64,000 nucleotides of DNA from Fuerstiella sp. (GTDB taxonomy: Bacteria > Planctomycetota > Planctomycetia > Planctomycetales > Planctomycetaceae): assembly GCA_029245955.1 (NCBI GenBank), contig JAQWOH010000025.1, positions 124,001 through 188,000 on the forward strand, read 5' to 3'. Below, piece by piece: positions 9,296 to 18,983 of the stretch. Numbering within the stretch: position 1 is the stretch's first letter; every line of letters begins with the position of its first letter. A model generated the notes under the pieces. The model was not told the DNA's origin. It searched no databases and saw only the letters and a list, made by a program, of their open reading frames with translations. The position numbers and the translations under genes are program-made.

Positions 9296-10789
9296 ATGTT
9301 CAGCACATTCGTACCGCCCCCATTCCTGCCCTCCCAACAGATCGCACCTATCGTGACTGATACCTATCGACTGCAGAAATCTGCCCGTCCGCAGGAAGCG
9401 ATACCTGCTGCCAGTACGACGTCGGCGGGGCAGGTTCCTTTACCGGCGCCACCGAAAAGGCTTGTGTCCCTGGACGCCTATCGTGGTTTCATTATGACGA
9501 TGCTGGCTGCGAGTGGATTCGGCATCTTCAGACTTGCTCAGCTGAAGCCCGACAATTCGGTCTGGCAGATCTGGGACTATGAAACGTTTCAGCGTTTGAA
9601 GCCTCACTTTACGCATCCGCCATGGGAGAGCATCACCGGTTGGTGCGGCGTCTCATTCTGGGACCTGATTCAACCGTCGTTTATGTTCATGGTCGGTGTT
9701 GCAATGCCGTTTTCGTACGCGCGACGCGGGGCCATGGGCAGTTCGAATATGCGTCGCCTGTTTCATGCCGTATTTCGAGCCATTGTTCTTACACTGATGG
9801 GAGTCTTCCTCGCGTCCCAGAATTCGGTTACGACCAACTGGGTTTTCACTAACGTGCTGGCGCAGATTGGTCTGGGCTATGTTTTTGCGTACCTGCTGCT
9901 GGGGCGTTCAATGTCTGTTCAGCTGGTGGCACTGGTTATGATCCTGGTGAGCTACTGGGGGTTCTTTGTCTGGACTCCTCCTCCTGCGGACTACGACTAC
10001 GCCGCTGTTGACGCCTCACACGAAGATGGCGAGATCTATGACGGTGACTTTGCGCCGTGGTCCAAGAACGCCAACGCGGGTCACTTTTTTGATGAATGGT
10101 TTCTGAATCTGCTGCGTGCCCCGGCAGCGTCTTCTGATACCGGTGCAGATGATTCTGACGAAGCCGGCAATGATGTCACACCCGATATTGCTGCGGCTGA
10201 ACGAAGCCTGCTGAGCCAGTGGCTGTTTTCGAATCCGGAACGGTATACACACAGCCGAGGAGGCTATGTGACGCTCAATTTCATTCCATCAATCGCGACA
10301 ACACTGCTGGGCATTCTGTGCGGGCAGTTGTTGCTGGGGGGTGACAGTGCCGGTCGAAAGCTGGGGACCCTGATTCTGGCTGGAGCGATCTGTTTTAGCC
10401 TGGGGATTCTCGCTCACCATTCGGTCTGCCCGATCGTCAAACGCATCTGGACGCCCAGCTGGGTGCTGTTCAGCGGTGGCTATGTGATGTGGATGCTGGC
10501 GGCGTTCTATCTGGTGTTCGATGTGCTGCCGCTGCGCCTCCTTGCGTTTCCACTGGTGGTCGTCGGAATGAATTCCATTGTTATGTATATGCTGGGACAA
10601 CTTCTGCGACCGTGGGTGTCGCAGCACGTTGTGCAGACACATTTTGCAGGTCTGTTATCGGCGTTTTATGGCGACGGCTGCCTGCAGCCTGACGGCATTG
10701 GTGCAGTGCTGGTTCCATCGGCGACGTTTGTTGTGTTCTGGCTGATCGCCTTCTGGATGTACCGAAATCGCTACTTTGTGCGCGTCTGA
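9296..10789 (+). CDS. DUF5009 / heparan-acetyltransferase-like membrane protein
   Basis: A 497-residue polytopic membrane protein. After a Pro-rich start, residues 55-65 carry RLVSLDAYRGF, the signature at the first span of the DUF5009/DUF1624 family, related to heparan-alpha-glucosaminide N-acetyltransferase. About ten hydrophobic segments follow, including the GVSFWDLIQPSFMFMVG region. Family members are thought to move acyl groups across the membrane onto sugars, but the bacterial substrates are largely unknown. A hydrophilic Asp/Glu-rich loop (about 265-320) interrupts the spans. The ATG at 9296 is chosen because the upstream open frame overlaps cdd and the intergenic repeat. The gene ends 7 bases from the convergent PVC cytochrome gene. 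Confidence 0.85.
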   Translation: MFSTFVPPPFLPSQQIAPIVTDTYRLQKSARPQEAIPAASTTSAGQVPLPAPPKRLVSLDAYRGFIMTMLAASGFGIFRLAQLKPDNSVWQIWDYETFQRLKPHFTHPPWESITGWCGVSFWDLIQPSFMFMVGVAMPFSYARRGAMGSSNMRRLFHAVFRAIVLTLMGVFLASQNSVTTNWVFTNVLAQIGLGYVFAYLLLGRSMSVQLVALVMILVSYWGFFVWTPPPADYDYAAVDASHEDGEIYDGDFAPWSKNANAGHFFDEWFLNLLRAPAASSDTGADDSDEAGNDVTPDIAAAERSLLSQWLFSNPERYTHSRGGYVTLNFIPSIATTLLGILCGQLLLGGDSAGRKLGTLILAGAICFSLGILAHHSVCPIVKRIWTPSWVLFSGGYVMWMLAAFYLVFDVLPLRLLAFPLVVVGMNSIVMYMLGQLLRPWVSQHVVQTHFAGLLSAFYGDGCLQPDGIGAVLVPSATFVVFWLIAFWMYRNRYFVRV

Positions 10790-10796
10790 AAGTCAG

Positions 10797-13700
10797 TCAT
10801 TTTTCGGTGGACGTTGTTATGGATTTTACGAATGCAATGACGTCTGCCAGGTCCTGAGGTTTCAGGTTTTTTTCCAGACCTTCGGGCATCAGCGAAATGC
10901 CGCTGGCGATCAGTTCGTCGATGTTGTTGCGCAGCACCACGTCCTGTTTTGCTTCGGCGCGTTTCAATGTAATGCTGTTGGCTGTTTCTGCGGCGATGAT
11001 GCCGTTGAACGAACGTCCCTGTGCTGTGACGACGGTGTAGGTGTTGAAATTGGGCTGTGCCTCGCGATTGGGGTCAAGAATGGCCAGCAGCAGATCTGCT
11101 TCAGACTTGTTCTTGACAGACGCCAGGTCCGGAGCTACCTGGTGTCCCGTATTACCCACCTTGTGGCAGGCAGAGCAGATTTTCCTGAAAATCAGACGTC
11201 CGTTCTCAGCGTGCCCCTGCAGAGTCAGAACGTGCTGATAGTCAGCCACCACCTTTGAACGGTCGGTGACGATTTCAGAACCAAACAATTTGTCGCTTCT
11301 GGATCTGATCTTACCGTCGCGATGTGACAGCAGAATCTGCTTGTGGTCTCGCCCGACGTCTCCGCGCCTGACCGTTCCGTTTTCCACTGAGGTCAGCAAC
11401 GACTGCGTTCGCTGTGTTGTTGAAATAAGGGCGTCCACAACGTCTCGACGGATCTGCGGGCTGTAGCTTTGCCAGCCCGCCAGCAGCAGCTCCGGTACAC
11501 GACTTGATTGCTGCCGTGCCAGAGCATTGACTGCGGCCTTCTGCAGTGTTTGAGGCGTGCGTGAAGAAAGAAAACTCGGCAGGTGACGTGCCGCTGTGCT
11601 GAAGTCGGCCCAGGCCAGAAGCTGGACAGCATGTTGGCGGTCAACGTCTGTCCGGCTGTCGTCGCTGGCGGATGCAGCTGCTTCGTCGAAGAGCTGTTGT
11701 ACCTGTTTTCGCAGTTTCAGTGTCGCGGTGTCAGCAGCCAGCAGTGATGCAACAGACTTTCCTCGACGGTTGAGTCCTTCGCCCAGTGCTGCAAGAGCCA
11801 GCTGTTGTGTTGCCAGCGAGTACGACTTGCCGGCGACTGTCGTAAGCAGTGTCAGTGACTGAGACGCGTCCGGGTTGGCCCCGATAATCAGACCCAGCTC
11901 AGAGATGATGCTTCGAACGTGATTCTGTGCCGTTATGTCGGGATTTGCCAGCAGGGTCTCGGCCAGCTGACCCGCCGTTCGGCCGACCGACGACAGCAGA
12001 GCGGTTCTGATGTCCCGCCCGTTGCGCGGGTCTTTCGCCAGCACCGCAAGTGCTGCAACTGCTGCAGGAGCAGATGATTCGCCGAGCGAGAAGGCGATCT
12101 GAAACCGGACGTGTTCACTGTCGTCCGAACACAGAGGCACCAGATCCGGGAGCAGGTCGGGAGACTCACGCAGAAATCGTTCTGACAGGCGAACTGCGTG
12201 AGCTCGTACGCGGGGATGAGTGTCAGCCAGTCCCGTTCGAATATGCTGTGGCTTCAAGGCGTCCAGCGCATCCAGCGTACACAAGCAGTGCATTCGTCCC
12301 TGCGGCGTTTTTGCATTCGCCAGCAACGATTCCACCAGTGGCACAGTCTTCGGGGACTGTCGTTCCCATAGCAGTCGCTGAGCGGTCTCGCGGTTCCAGC
12401 TGTTTTCAGAATCCAGTTGTTGAACCAGTTCCTGATCATTCATAGCCCCGATTCTTGCCGGCTGAATTCGTTTCATGTTCGGACTCACCAGTCGATAGAT
12501 TCGGCCGCGGTCATGGCCACTGGTCAGGTGCAGAAACTTCTTGATCTCATCGGGAATTGAATAAGGGTGTTCAACCGTTTCGCGGTACATGTCCAGCACG
12601 TACAACGTCCCGTCCGGAGCATTGACGAAGTTCACGGGCCGAAACCAGTTGTCGGAACAGGCCAGAAACTCGCGGCCCGGATCTGCACGTTCAGCGCGAT
12701 AGACAATGTTGTCCGTCTGCAGTGTCTTACGATGAACAAGATTTCCGCCAACATCGCCAACGAACGCATTTCCATGATATTTCTGCGGGTAGGCATTGCC
12801 TCGATAGACGGTAATGCCGGTGGCGGACGTGAAATATCCTTCGGGATATTCCGTGGGCACTGCGCCCTTTTTCTTTGTGGGATCCAGTGGAATGAACTCC
12901 CAGCCGCCCTTGCTGTTGATGATCAGCTTGTAGCCTTTGTCCGCAGCCCGCCACTTCTGTCGCACTATGCGCCAGGGTTCCGGGGGACTGATCCTGAAGA
13001 CCTGTGCACTGGCCCCGTCGGCGGCGATGCTGCGAATCAGACCGGATGCGACCAGGTACGGATTGCGAGCGAGATAGCCCTGAGGGAAAATAATCTGTTG
13101 AATATGGTTGCTGTTGCTGCATACGAAACGAGTCCCCCAGTCGTCCATGGAATGCCCAAACTGCAGGCCACCTGTCACTGATGCAAACGTTTCTGTCTTC
13201 GGATCAAATCGCAGATCCGCTCCGCCCCGGACAGGCAGCGGTTTGCCTCGATGCAGCAGTGTCTTGGGGTTCCGGCCCGCTGCAAAGTAGATCTGATTGT
13301 CGAGGCCCCACTGCAGACCGTTTGTCACCGCCTGGACGTTGTCCCTTCCGAAGCCGGACAGGACGACCTCACGGACGTCAGCTTTATTGTCTCCGTCAGT
13401 ATCCTTGAGGTAGTACAGAAACTGCGGTGCGATCACGAAGACTCCGCCGTTGTAGCAGCAGATTGATGTGGGCCAGCTGATTCCTTCGGCAAACACAACG
13501 CTGTGGTTCATGCGCCCATCGCCGTCGGTGTCCTCCAGCAGGCGAATGATTCCTGCGTCCTTTTTCCCCCCACCCTTCGGATTCAGCTTCGTCGGTTCCT
13601 GTGAGAACGGATAGCCGTGCATTTCGGCAACGAACATTCGACCAAATTCGTCAAAGCACGCAGCTACAGGGTCCCCGGTCAGAGGTTCGGAAGCCACCAG

Positions 13701-13916
13701 TTCCGCACGAAATCCCTCAGCCAGGCGAAAAGTCTGCAGCACGTCCGCGGTATCAGTGTGTGGAATCCGAGGCATGTCTGCAGCGGTAACGGCGCGGCTG
13801 ACTTCGTCAGCCGCGCAATCCGTCGGAAACGCCAAGGTGCCGGTACAGCAGGCAAGAACAAGCGAAAGCGTTTGTATGCCCGTACGGAATTGTTCTGAGC
13901 GAAGTTTCTGAAGCAT
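10797..13916 (-). CDS. PVC-type heme-binding CxxCH protein with HEAT repeats (1 of 3)
   Basis: A 1039-residue exported protein. The N-terminus has a signal sequence ending near LVLACCTGTLAFPTDCAA. Next comes a large beta-propeller domain of the sorbosone/glucose dehydrogenase type (about 50-460), with calcium-loop-like DTDGDGRMNH and DTDGDNKADV. HEAT-like repeats cover about 510-830. The C-terminus carries a cytochrome-c heme motif CSACH (about 911-915), its distal methionine region near GISLMPEGL, and LADVIAFVKSI at the end. This architecture is typical of Planctomycetes and Verrucomicrobia, where it is assumed to oxidise sugars or related compounds in the periplasm. The substrate is unknown. 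The ATG at 13916 is chosen for its signal peptide; 14006 is in frame but adds an unlikely leader. Confidence 0.9.
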   Translation of the reverse strand: MLQKLRSEQFRTGIQTLSLVLACCTGTLAFPTDCAADEVSRAVTAADMPRIPHTDTADVLQTFRLAEGFRAELVASEPLTGDPVAACFDEFGRMFVAEMHGYPFSQEPTKLNPKGGGKKDAGIIRLLEDTDGDGRMNHSVVFAEGISWPTSICCYNGGVFVIAPQFLYYLKDTDGDNKADVREVVLSGFGRDNVQAVTNGLQWGLDNQIYFAAGRNPKTLLHRGKPLPVRGGADLRFDPKTETFASVTGGLQFGHSMDDWGTRFVCSNSNHIQQIIFPQGYLARNPYLVASGLIRSIAADGASAQVFRISPPEPWRIVRQKWRAADKGYKLIINSKGGWEFIPLDPTKKKGAVPTEYPEGYFTSATGITVYRGNAYPQKYHGNAFVGDVGGNLVHRKTLQTDNIVYRAERADPGREFLACSDNWFRPVNFVNAPDGTLYVLDMYRETVEHPYSIPDEIKKFLHLTSGHDRGRIYRLVSPNMKRIQPARIGAMNDQELVQQLDSENSWNRETAQRLLWERQSPKTVPLVESLLANAKTPQGRMHCLCTLDALDALKPQHIRTGLADTHPRVRAHAVRLSERFLRESPDLLPDLVPLCSDDSEHVRFQIAFSLGESSAPAAVAALAVLAKDPRNGRDIRTALLSSVGRTAGQLAETLLANPDITAQNHVRSIISELGLIIGANPDASQSLTLLTTVAGKSYSLATQQLALAALGEGLNRRGKSVASLLAADTATLKLRKQVQQLFDEAAASASDDSRTDVDRQHAVQLLAWADFSTAARHLPSFLSSRTPQTLQKAAVNALARQQSSRVPELLLAGWQSYSPQIRRDVVDALISTTQRTQSLLTSVENGTVRRGDVGRDHKQILLSHRDGKIRSRSDKLFGSEIVTDRSKVVADYQHVLTLQGHAENGRLIFRKICSACHKVGNTGHQVAPDLASVKNKSEADLLLAILDPNREAQPNFNTYTVVTAQGRSFNGIIAAETANSITLKRAEAKQDVVLRNNIDELIASGISLMPEGLEKNLKPQDLADVIAFVKSITTSTEK

Positions 13917-14022
13917 GGCACTGTATTTTCGCTGGTATGCCCCCGGAGCTGTTTTCGGAGCGTGGTCACCCCGGGACTTGAGGAATTTAGTCAATTGTTG
14001 TGGCACGGCGGGACTCGTAACA

Positions 14023-14049
14023 CTTCAGAGCATTAGGAATGCTCTGAAG
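14023..14049 (-). terminator. 12-bp hairpin after the ricT / Minf_1886 unit
   Basis: A perfect 12-bp stem (cttcagagcatt at 14023-14034, aatgctctgaag at 14038-14049) with a 3-base loop lies downstream of the Minf_1886 gene on the minus strand. There is no strong T run, so termination is possible but not certain. Confidence 0.45.
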
Positions 14050-14083
14050 GATCACGGCTACCGGACTTGTCGCGTAAGTGAAA

Positions 14084-14103
14084 TGTTCGCGCAGGCGCGA
14101 ACA
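14084..14103. repeat. 8-bp hairpin
   Basis: A second perfect stem (tgttcgcg / cgcgaaca) with a CAGG loop lies 34 bases from the previous hairpin, in the same gap. It could extend the terminator or act as an RNA-stability element. Confidence 0.4.
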
Positions 14104-14140
14104 CAGTACAAAGCTTAGCGAGTCCTGACAGCGATGGAAA

Positions 14141-14530
14141 TCAGCTGCGGCTGAAGACGTGGGCCGTGTCGATTTGGTAATCGTCCACGAAGACTTTCCG
14201 AAAGTCATAGACGTCGACGAAATCTTCCATGTGATCTTCGTCTGTCCTGCGCATTTCGCCTGCTTCAATCAGCTCAAAGACGATCTTGCCGAAGTCTTCG
14301 GTGCCGGTGATGCCCCAGTCAGAGAATACAGTCACGGTCATCAGGCCGAAATGTTCCTGTGCCAGTTCCTTGACGCCTCGCAGCAATTCCTGTGCAGAGA
14401 CGTGCCCCGTATGCTCGTTGCTGCGGTCCCGGCCCAGATTCTCCTGCGCATGACGGAGAGCGGAAAACACGAATTGATAGGCGTTCGCGTGATAAGTGCG
14501 TCGTCTGGATGACTTGTGAACAAGCGTCAT
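14141..14530 (-). CDS. Minf_1886 family protein (Verrucomicrobia/Planctomycetes conserved)
   Basis: A 129-residue soluble protein of a conserved PVC-superphylum family of unknown function. Recognisable stretches are YQFVFSALRHAQENLG near the N-terminus, HVSAQELLRGVKELAQEHFG in the middle, and TEDFGKIVFELIE before an acidic C-terminal part. The ATG at 14530 is chosen because conservation of this family starts there. It lies 87 bases downstream of ricT on the same strand, a pairing that suggests co-transcription. A partial copy of this gene's 5' region is found at 27700-27755. Confidence 0.8.
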   Translation of the reverse strand: MTLVHKSSRRRTYHANAYQFVFSALRHAQENLGRDRSNEHTGHVSAQELLRGVKELAQEHFGLMTVTVFSDWGITGTEDFGKIVFELIEAGEMRRTDEDHMEDFVDVYDFRKVFVDDYQIDTAHVFSRS

Positions 14531-14617
14531 GAAGGGGATCTCGTGACAACCTGGAAATTGAATGCGGGGAACGTTCAGACTGTGATAATACATTCTCCGA
14601 CGGGTGGACAGAAGCCC

Positions 14618-15532
14618 CTATTCAGGATTTTGACCGGGTTCCGGCGGCGGCGTACTGTTACGGCTCTGATTTCCTCGCGAGACGACGGTAACGATATCGG
14701 ATTGATCCATCATTACACGACGTCCGTCTTCCAAACTAATCAAAAGTTTTCGAACAAGTAATTCCTGAGCGATAACTCTTCCCTGTCCCTCCCGGGTGAC
14801 CACGGTTGCGCCAACCTTCGGCAATTCTTTGCGGTGAGCTTCGTACGTGTCGAATTCGTAACGCAGACAGCACTTCAGACGTCCGCATCGACCAGAGATT
14901 TTATTGGGATCCAGCGTGGCCTTCTGCATCTTGGCCATCTTCATGGATACCGGTGGCATTTCTCGCAGATGTGTATTACAGCAGACCGGTTTTCCGCAGT
15001 CTCCGTAATCCGCAAGAAGTCGCGCTTCGTCACGAACGCCAATCTGCCTCATTTCTATGCGAGTGTTAAACTCCCTTGCCATCGTCTTGACGAGCTCTCG
15101 AAAGTCCACTCGCTTTTCGGCAAGGTAGTAGAAGACGATTCGTTCGCCGCCAAATACCTGTTCGACGTCAACAAGCTGCATCTGCAGTTTGTCGTCGTTG
15201 ATCATGTTCTGCCCGTCGGCAAAGAATGTTTTTTCCCGCTCGGACACCTCTTCCAGGGAACGCCGATCCTCGTCTGTGGGCAGCCGCAGAATTCGACCGG
15301 TTACAACATTCTTGCCCAGCCACTCTGCACTGTTTTTGCTGGCATCGCACAGGACGGTGCCCCATTCCACACCACGATTGGATCGAATGACCACGTCGTC
15401 GCCGCGGCGGATCGTGTGCTGGCGTTTTGACGAAAACTCACCCAGGTGCCGCATCGTTCCGTAACGCACCACATAAGACGGCGGTTCCTGCGGAGCATTG
15501 GACTTGGGCGACTGCTTCAGATCGGTCGACAT
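14618..15532 (-). CDS. ricT: RicT/YaaT-type PSP1 domain protein
   Basis: A 304-residue PSP1-domain protein. In Bacillus, RicT (YaaT) joins RicA and RicF in a complex carrying iron-sulfur clusters that affects RNase Y-dependent mRNA maturation and phosphorelays. The PSP1 core spans about 50-255. The cysteine pattern is complete, with GDCGKPVCC (Cys179, 184, 185) and SGRCGRLKCC (Cys216, 221, 222), consistent with cluster binding. The length matches the family. RicA and RicF genes are not in this window. The ATG at 15532 is preceded by non-coding sequence. Confidence 0.9.
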   Translation of the reverse strand: MSTDLKQSPKSNAPQEPPSYVVRYGTMRHLGEFSSKRQHTIRRGDDVVIRSNRGVEWGTVLCDASKNSAEWLGKNVVTGRILRLPTDEDRRSLEEVSEREKTFFADGQNMINDDKLQMQLVDVEQVFGGERIVFYYLAEKRVDFRELVKTMAREFNTRIEMRQIGVRDEARLLADYGDCGKPVCCNTHLREMPPVSMKMAKMQKATLDPNKISGRCGRLKCCLRYEFDTYEAHRKELPKVGATVVTREGQGRVIAQELLVRKLLISLEDGRRVMMDQSDIVTVVSRGNQSRNSTPPPEPGQNPE

Positions 15533-16424
15533 GCGTGTGTCTGTAGTTTTAGAGAGACTGAGGGTTTACTGATTATAGTCGCTGGTGTGGTCGGTTGAAC
15601 AGTCAGCCACAATCAGCTCTGCCTGGAGCGTTCAATATGCCCAGTCCGCTGCTGTTAACAGCGTGGTCGTTCAGGCTGATGGTGAGTAATTTTGCCTGTC
15701 GCACGCAGAAGAACAGGCGATTCGTGTGTCTCGCGGGGTGGTCATACAGTCCTGAGCTGCCAGAAACCGGGTGGACCGTCGCTGCGGACGCCCGTACCCT
15801 TTCTGGAATGCCGAATCGTGGTTTCGAGTCGTCTAATGCGATGGTCATTGGTCCTGGTACGTCACGGCTTTCCGACAGTGCGTGCATCATTTGTTCTCGC
15901 CACCTTCGCACGGCCGGGATCGTGCCTGCAGACGCCACTATCTCTGCGGCTGACGTTATTTTCGGATGGTTCGCTGCTGTTGCCGCTGACCGTATTTACG
16001 CCGGAGGCCCCTGTTTCAACGAATGTGACCAGCTCGATGAGTCATTGCAAAGCCGGACGGGTTCCTTCAGGCCCGGAGACCGTGAATGGTACCCGTTGCA
16101 ATGCAGGAAAATCTGCGGTGTCAATGCTCACGCCGGCCGCACCGCTTTAGTCTTTGATGTCTGTTAAGGTGTTTCCCATCTCTGGAATGACAGACGCCAT
16201 GGTCTGTTCTTCCGGGGCCGCAATGTTCACTCAGATAACAGCTGAACGGCAGAGTTGGGAGCATGTTGACCGGGTAACCGGCGGGGACATGCAGGTCTGG
16301 TCCCGGATCGTAGAAGACCTATTCATTGTTGTCGCCCGGCACTCCGTCCGGATTGCCGAAATGATATGCGATATGCGGTGGGTGCCTGAGTCATGCTGAC
16401 TCGGTCACTGTCGGATACAGATCG
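15533..16424. other. Gene-poor, probably decayed stretch
   Basis: About 890 bases with only short overlapping open frames on both strands and no recognisable product. The frame of the downstream barrel fragment is closed by a TGA at 16362-16364. The stretch lies where the N-terminal half of that transporter gene would be expected, so it may be partly its eroded remains, but no POTRA-domain sequence could be recognised. Confidence 0.5.
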
Positions 16425-17282
16425 TTGATTGGCCGGATCAAAGCTGATGTTCATCGAATCCTGTGTCTGTACAGCAAGGGCGTGCGCGGTCCGGGAAGTT
16501 CATGGCAATTGTCGGGACGCTACAGTCACACTCTCTGCCGCACGAAATGTCAGGTCGACAAATTACAACTGGGCTTTGACACAAAAGGAACTGACAACCT
16601 CATCGACTTTGGTATTCCAGCGGCCGCCAGCCCGGACACCGAAGTTCATATCGTGAATTTGATCATGGGGTTCAGCAGCCAACAGAAGTATTCGGATGGC
16701 GTTACTGCATACGCCTGTGACTTGTTTGCGAGTCCAGGGTACTTGCTTTCTCGGAATAAGAATGAAGACTTTTGCAGTCTTCGCAGCAACAGCAAGGCGC
16801 ACTATGCCTATGTTCGCAGTTGGGTGGAACGAGTCTACAACATCGACTGTAGCCGGGACTTTGTTGTGCGAGCTACTGGTCAGCTGGCGACGAACAGATT
16901 GCCGGCAACAGAACAGCTTGGGTTTGGCGGTTACCGAACGATGCGTGGGTACGACATGAGGATCGTCAACGGCGACGCAGGATACAATGTGAACTTTGAA
17001 TACCGCAGAAAACCGACACGTGGGTGCTGCAACGGCAAAGATACGTCATTGACTCTGCTGGCCTTCAGCGATACTGGTCAGCAGTTCAACTACGGCAATG
17101 ATTCAAACCTGCCCTATGATGAGTTTCTGGCCAGTGTCGGAGTCGGATTTCGTTACATAATCGACCCGGCCTGCACGCTTCGGTTCGATTATGGTGTGCC
17201 TCTCACGCGAGTGGGTACCCCGGTTATTGTGCCTCAGGACAGTGCCGGTCGTGTTCATGTGGGAGCAGTGTTCGCATATTGA
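16425..17282 (+). pseudogene. ShlB/FhaC/HecB-type TpsB transporter, C-terminal barrel fragment
   Basis: This frame encodes about 285 residues matching the C-terminal beta-barrel of two-partner-secretion outer-membrane transporters. The clearest mark is EQLGFGGYRTMRGYD (about 164-178), the conserved barrel-lid motif with the VRGY/F-type tetrad. The ending VGVGFRYII, LRFDYGVPL, VHVGAVFAY is also typical. A full protein would have a signal peptide and two POTRA domains before this, giving 500-600 residues; these are absent. The frame opens only at a TTG with no signal sequence, and an in-frame stop lies at 16362. It is therefore judged a truncated gene. No TpsA exoprotein gene is nearby. Unusual Cys residues (several in the barrel) also suggest decay. 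Confidence 0.7.
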
Positions 17283-17908
17283 ACGAAGGGCGGAATGGGC
17301 CGCGGGCCCTGAAAACACGTTCCGAAAGACACTGCAACCCGGTTCGTTGTGGAAAGCAACGACTGTCACCGCAGTGGTCACAACAATACACATTGCCGCC
17401 AATCCTGCGCAGTTATTCCAGGTCTGCGGGTGGTGTCTTTGTCGGCAGTGATGTTGTCCGAAGGATTCCAATGGCGGCAAACACCGCTGGTGGGTATTAT
17501 GCGGTCCGGACGCATCCCATCCGAATGCGTGAGTTCATGGTTCCTGTGTGAAACCACGGACCTTAATCATACCACGACCTGTTGTTCCGTCTGTTCTCAG
17601 GACTTCGGTTTTCGGTACGGTGGTGGTGACGCTTGTTACTGCTGCCGGCGTCCAGTTGACCCCCAGATCGGCTACATTGCTGCCGTAGTTTTCGGGGCAC
17701 ATGGTCGCAGCGATCTGGCGAAGCAGCTGATTCAAGAATTGCACAGCAGCTATATTGCATTTCCTGAACGGCCTTCCGCAAAGCAGCTGCTGCAACAGCT
17801 TCAGACGGAAAACAGCAGCAAAGGTGTGGGTACAGCGAACGCGGCTGTCGGGGAGCCAAAGTCTGACACCGAGGATATTCAGCCGGAGTCACGGCAGGGG
17901 CGTCTGCT
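17283..17908. other. No confident gene; possible decayed coding sequence
   Basis: A plus-strand frame is open across 17349-17948 and contains a helical-looking stretch, SDLAKQLIQELHSS, but it has no known family, no good start, and overlaps the end of the convergent HTH-EIIA gene. It is treated as unassigned. Confidence 0.4.
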
Positions 17909-18613
17909 CTATTCGCCAAGTGCCGCGTCGGCTTCGATGATCACGTGATATGCGTCGATGCTGGTTTCTGCGGCACGCAGCTCATCCAGAAATCCGGGAG
18001 TCTGGAACAGCCGACCGAGTCGGGCAAGAATCTTCAGGTGTGTGTTGCTGTCTCGAGACAGCACCAGAAAGAACATGTCCGTCAACTGTCGCCGAGGACC
18101 GCCGAATGGAATTCCGGACAGTGTTCGCCCAAACGCGATCAGGGGTTCGCCCAATGCATCCGGCATTCGGCTCTGTGGATGCGGCACCGCGATACCACCG
18201 TCGAACCCGGTCGAAGCGAAGTCTTCACGCTGCCGAACTGCCTGCAGAATGGCAGACGAATCGAATACCTGCCACGTGCGGCCGGCGGTTTCCACAAGCT
18301 GCTTCAGCACAGATGGTTTGGTTCCGGCATCCAGAGGAACTTTCACAAGATCCGGGTGCAGCAAACTGCTGACCGGTGAGTGTGACGCCACTTCTGTCGA
18401 GTGTTGAGACCGTTCCAGCACGGCCAGATCCGCCTGGTTGAACTGAGGGATTTCCTGTTCCAGCCAGTTCGTGATTTCTGTTTTGTTGAATCGCCACACG
18501 CCAGCCACACGTCGGCCGGGAATGTTGCCACGGCTGACTTGTTTTTCGACAAGGCGACGTTCTTTGCCGAGCTGACGAGTCAGCTCTTCAATTGTGTAAT
18601 AATCACGAGACAT
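17909..18613 (-). CDS. PTS EIIA (fructose/Ntr type) with N-terminal helix-turn-helix
   Basis: A 234-residue fusion. Residues 1-55 form an excisionase/MerR-like DNA-binding helix-turn-helix (YYTIEELTRQLG ... GRRVAGVWRFNKTEITNWL). Residues about 88-234 form a PTS EIIA domain of the fructose/nitrogen type, with its phosphorylatable histidine His145 in GGIAVPHPQSR. No EIIB, EIIC, HPr or EI gene is near, so a regulatory role (phosphorylation-sensing transcription factor or PtsN-like regulator) is more likely than sugar uptake. The ATG at 18613 is chosen because GGAGG lies 10 bases upstream; the longer frame upstream adds an unrelated leader. Confidence 0.85.
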   Translation of the reverse strand: MSRDYYTIEELTRQLGKERRLVEKQVSRGNIPGRRVAGVWRFNKTEITNWLEQEIPQFNQADLAVLERSQHSTEVASHSPVSSLLHPDLVKVPLDAGTKPSVLKQLVETAGRTWQVFDSSAILQAVRQREDFASTGFDGGIAVPHPQSRMPDALGEPLIAFGRTLSGIPFGGPRRQLTDMFFLVLSRDSNTHLKILARLGRLFQTPGFLDELRAAETSIDAYHVIIEADAALGE

Positions 18614-18983
18614 GGCTTGGCGACCTCCGTCACGGAGGCACGATACAGCAGAGTTCCGGTCAAAAATGCAGGCGAAACCTATCGCACACACAGTCAAAAA
18701 GACCGTCAACTCAGTTGTGATATAAGGTGAGTGCTGACGTCCGGTGAACGACCTCAGCAGAATGGGGCAGGCAGGCTTACGTACCGGACAGACGCGGCAT
18801 CGCCGGGAACTGTCTCTGGTCATAGGCAGGAACCCACTGTAACGCGAATTATCGACCGTCCTAACGCGGTTTCGTTAAGAATAGGCAGATTTTGCTGATT
18901 AATCGCGTGAATCCCCGGGGTAGCCACGGGCATCGAACAGTCCCGATCGATAGACACCAAGTGCTGTCGTCGGGGGCCCGGGT
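18614..18983. other. Intergenic region
   Basis: A gap of 370 bases between the HTH-EIIA gene start and the glycosyltransferase stop. It must hold the promoter of the former. No distinct promoter or hairpin was recognised. Confidence 0.4.

Noticed and set aside
15603..15938. Minus-strand frame of 111 codons
   Set aside because: GTG start, no recognised family, and it lies in a decayed stretch with equally long frames on the other strand.
17349..17948. Plus-strand 199-codon frame
   Set aside because: No family, no credible start, and it overlaps the end of the convergent EIIA gene; only the middle looks protein-like.
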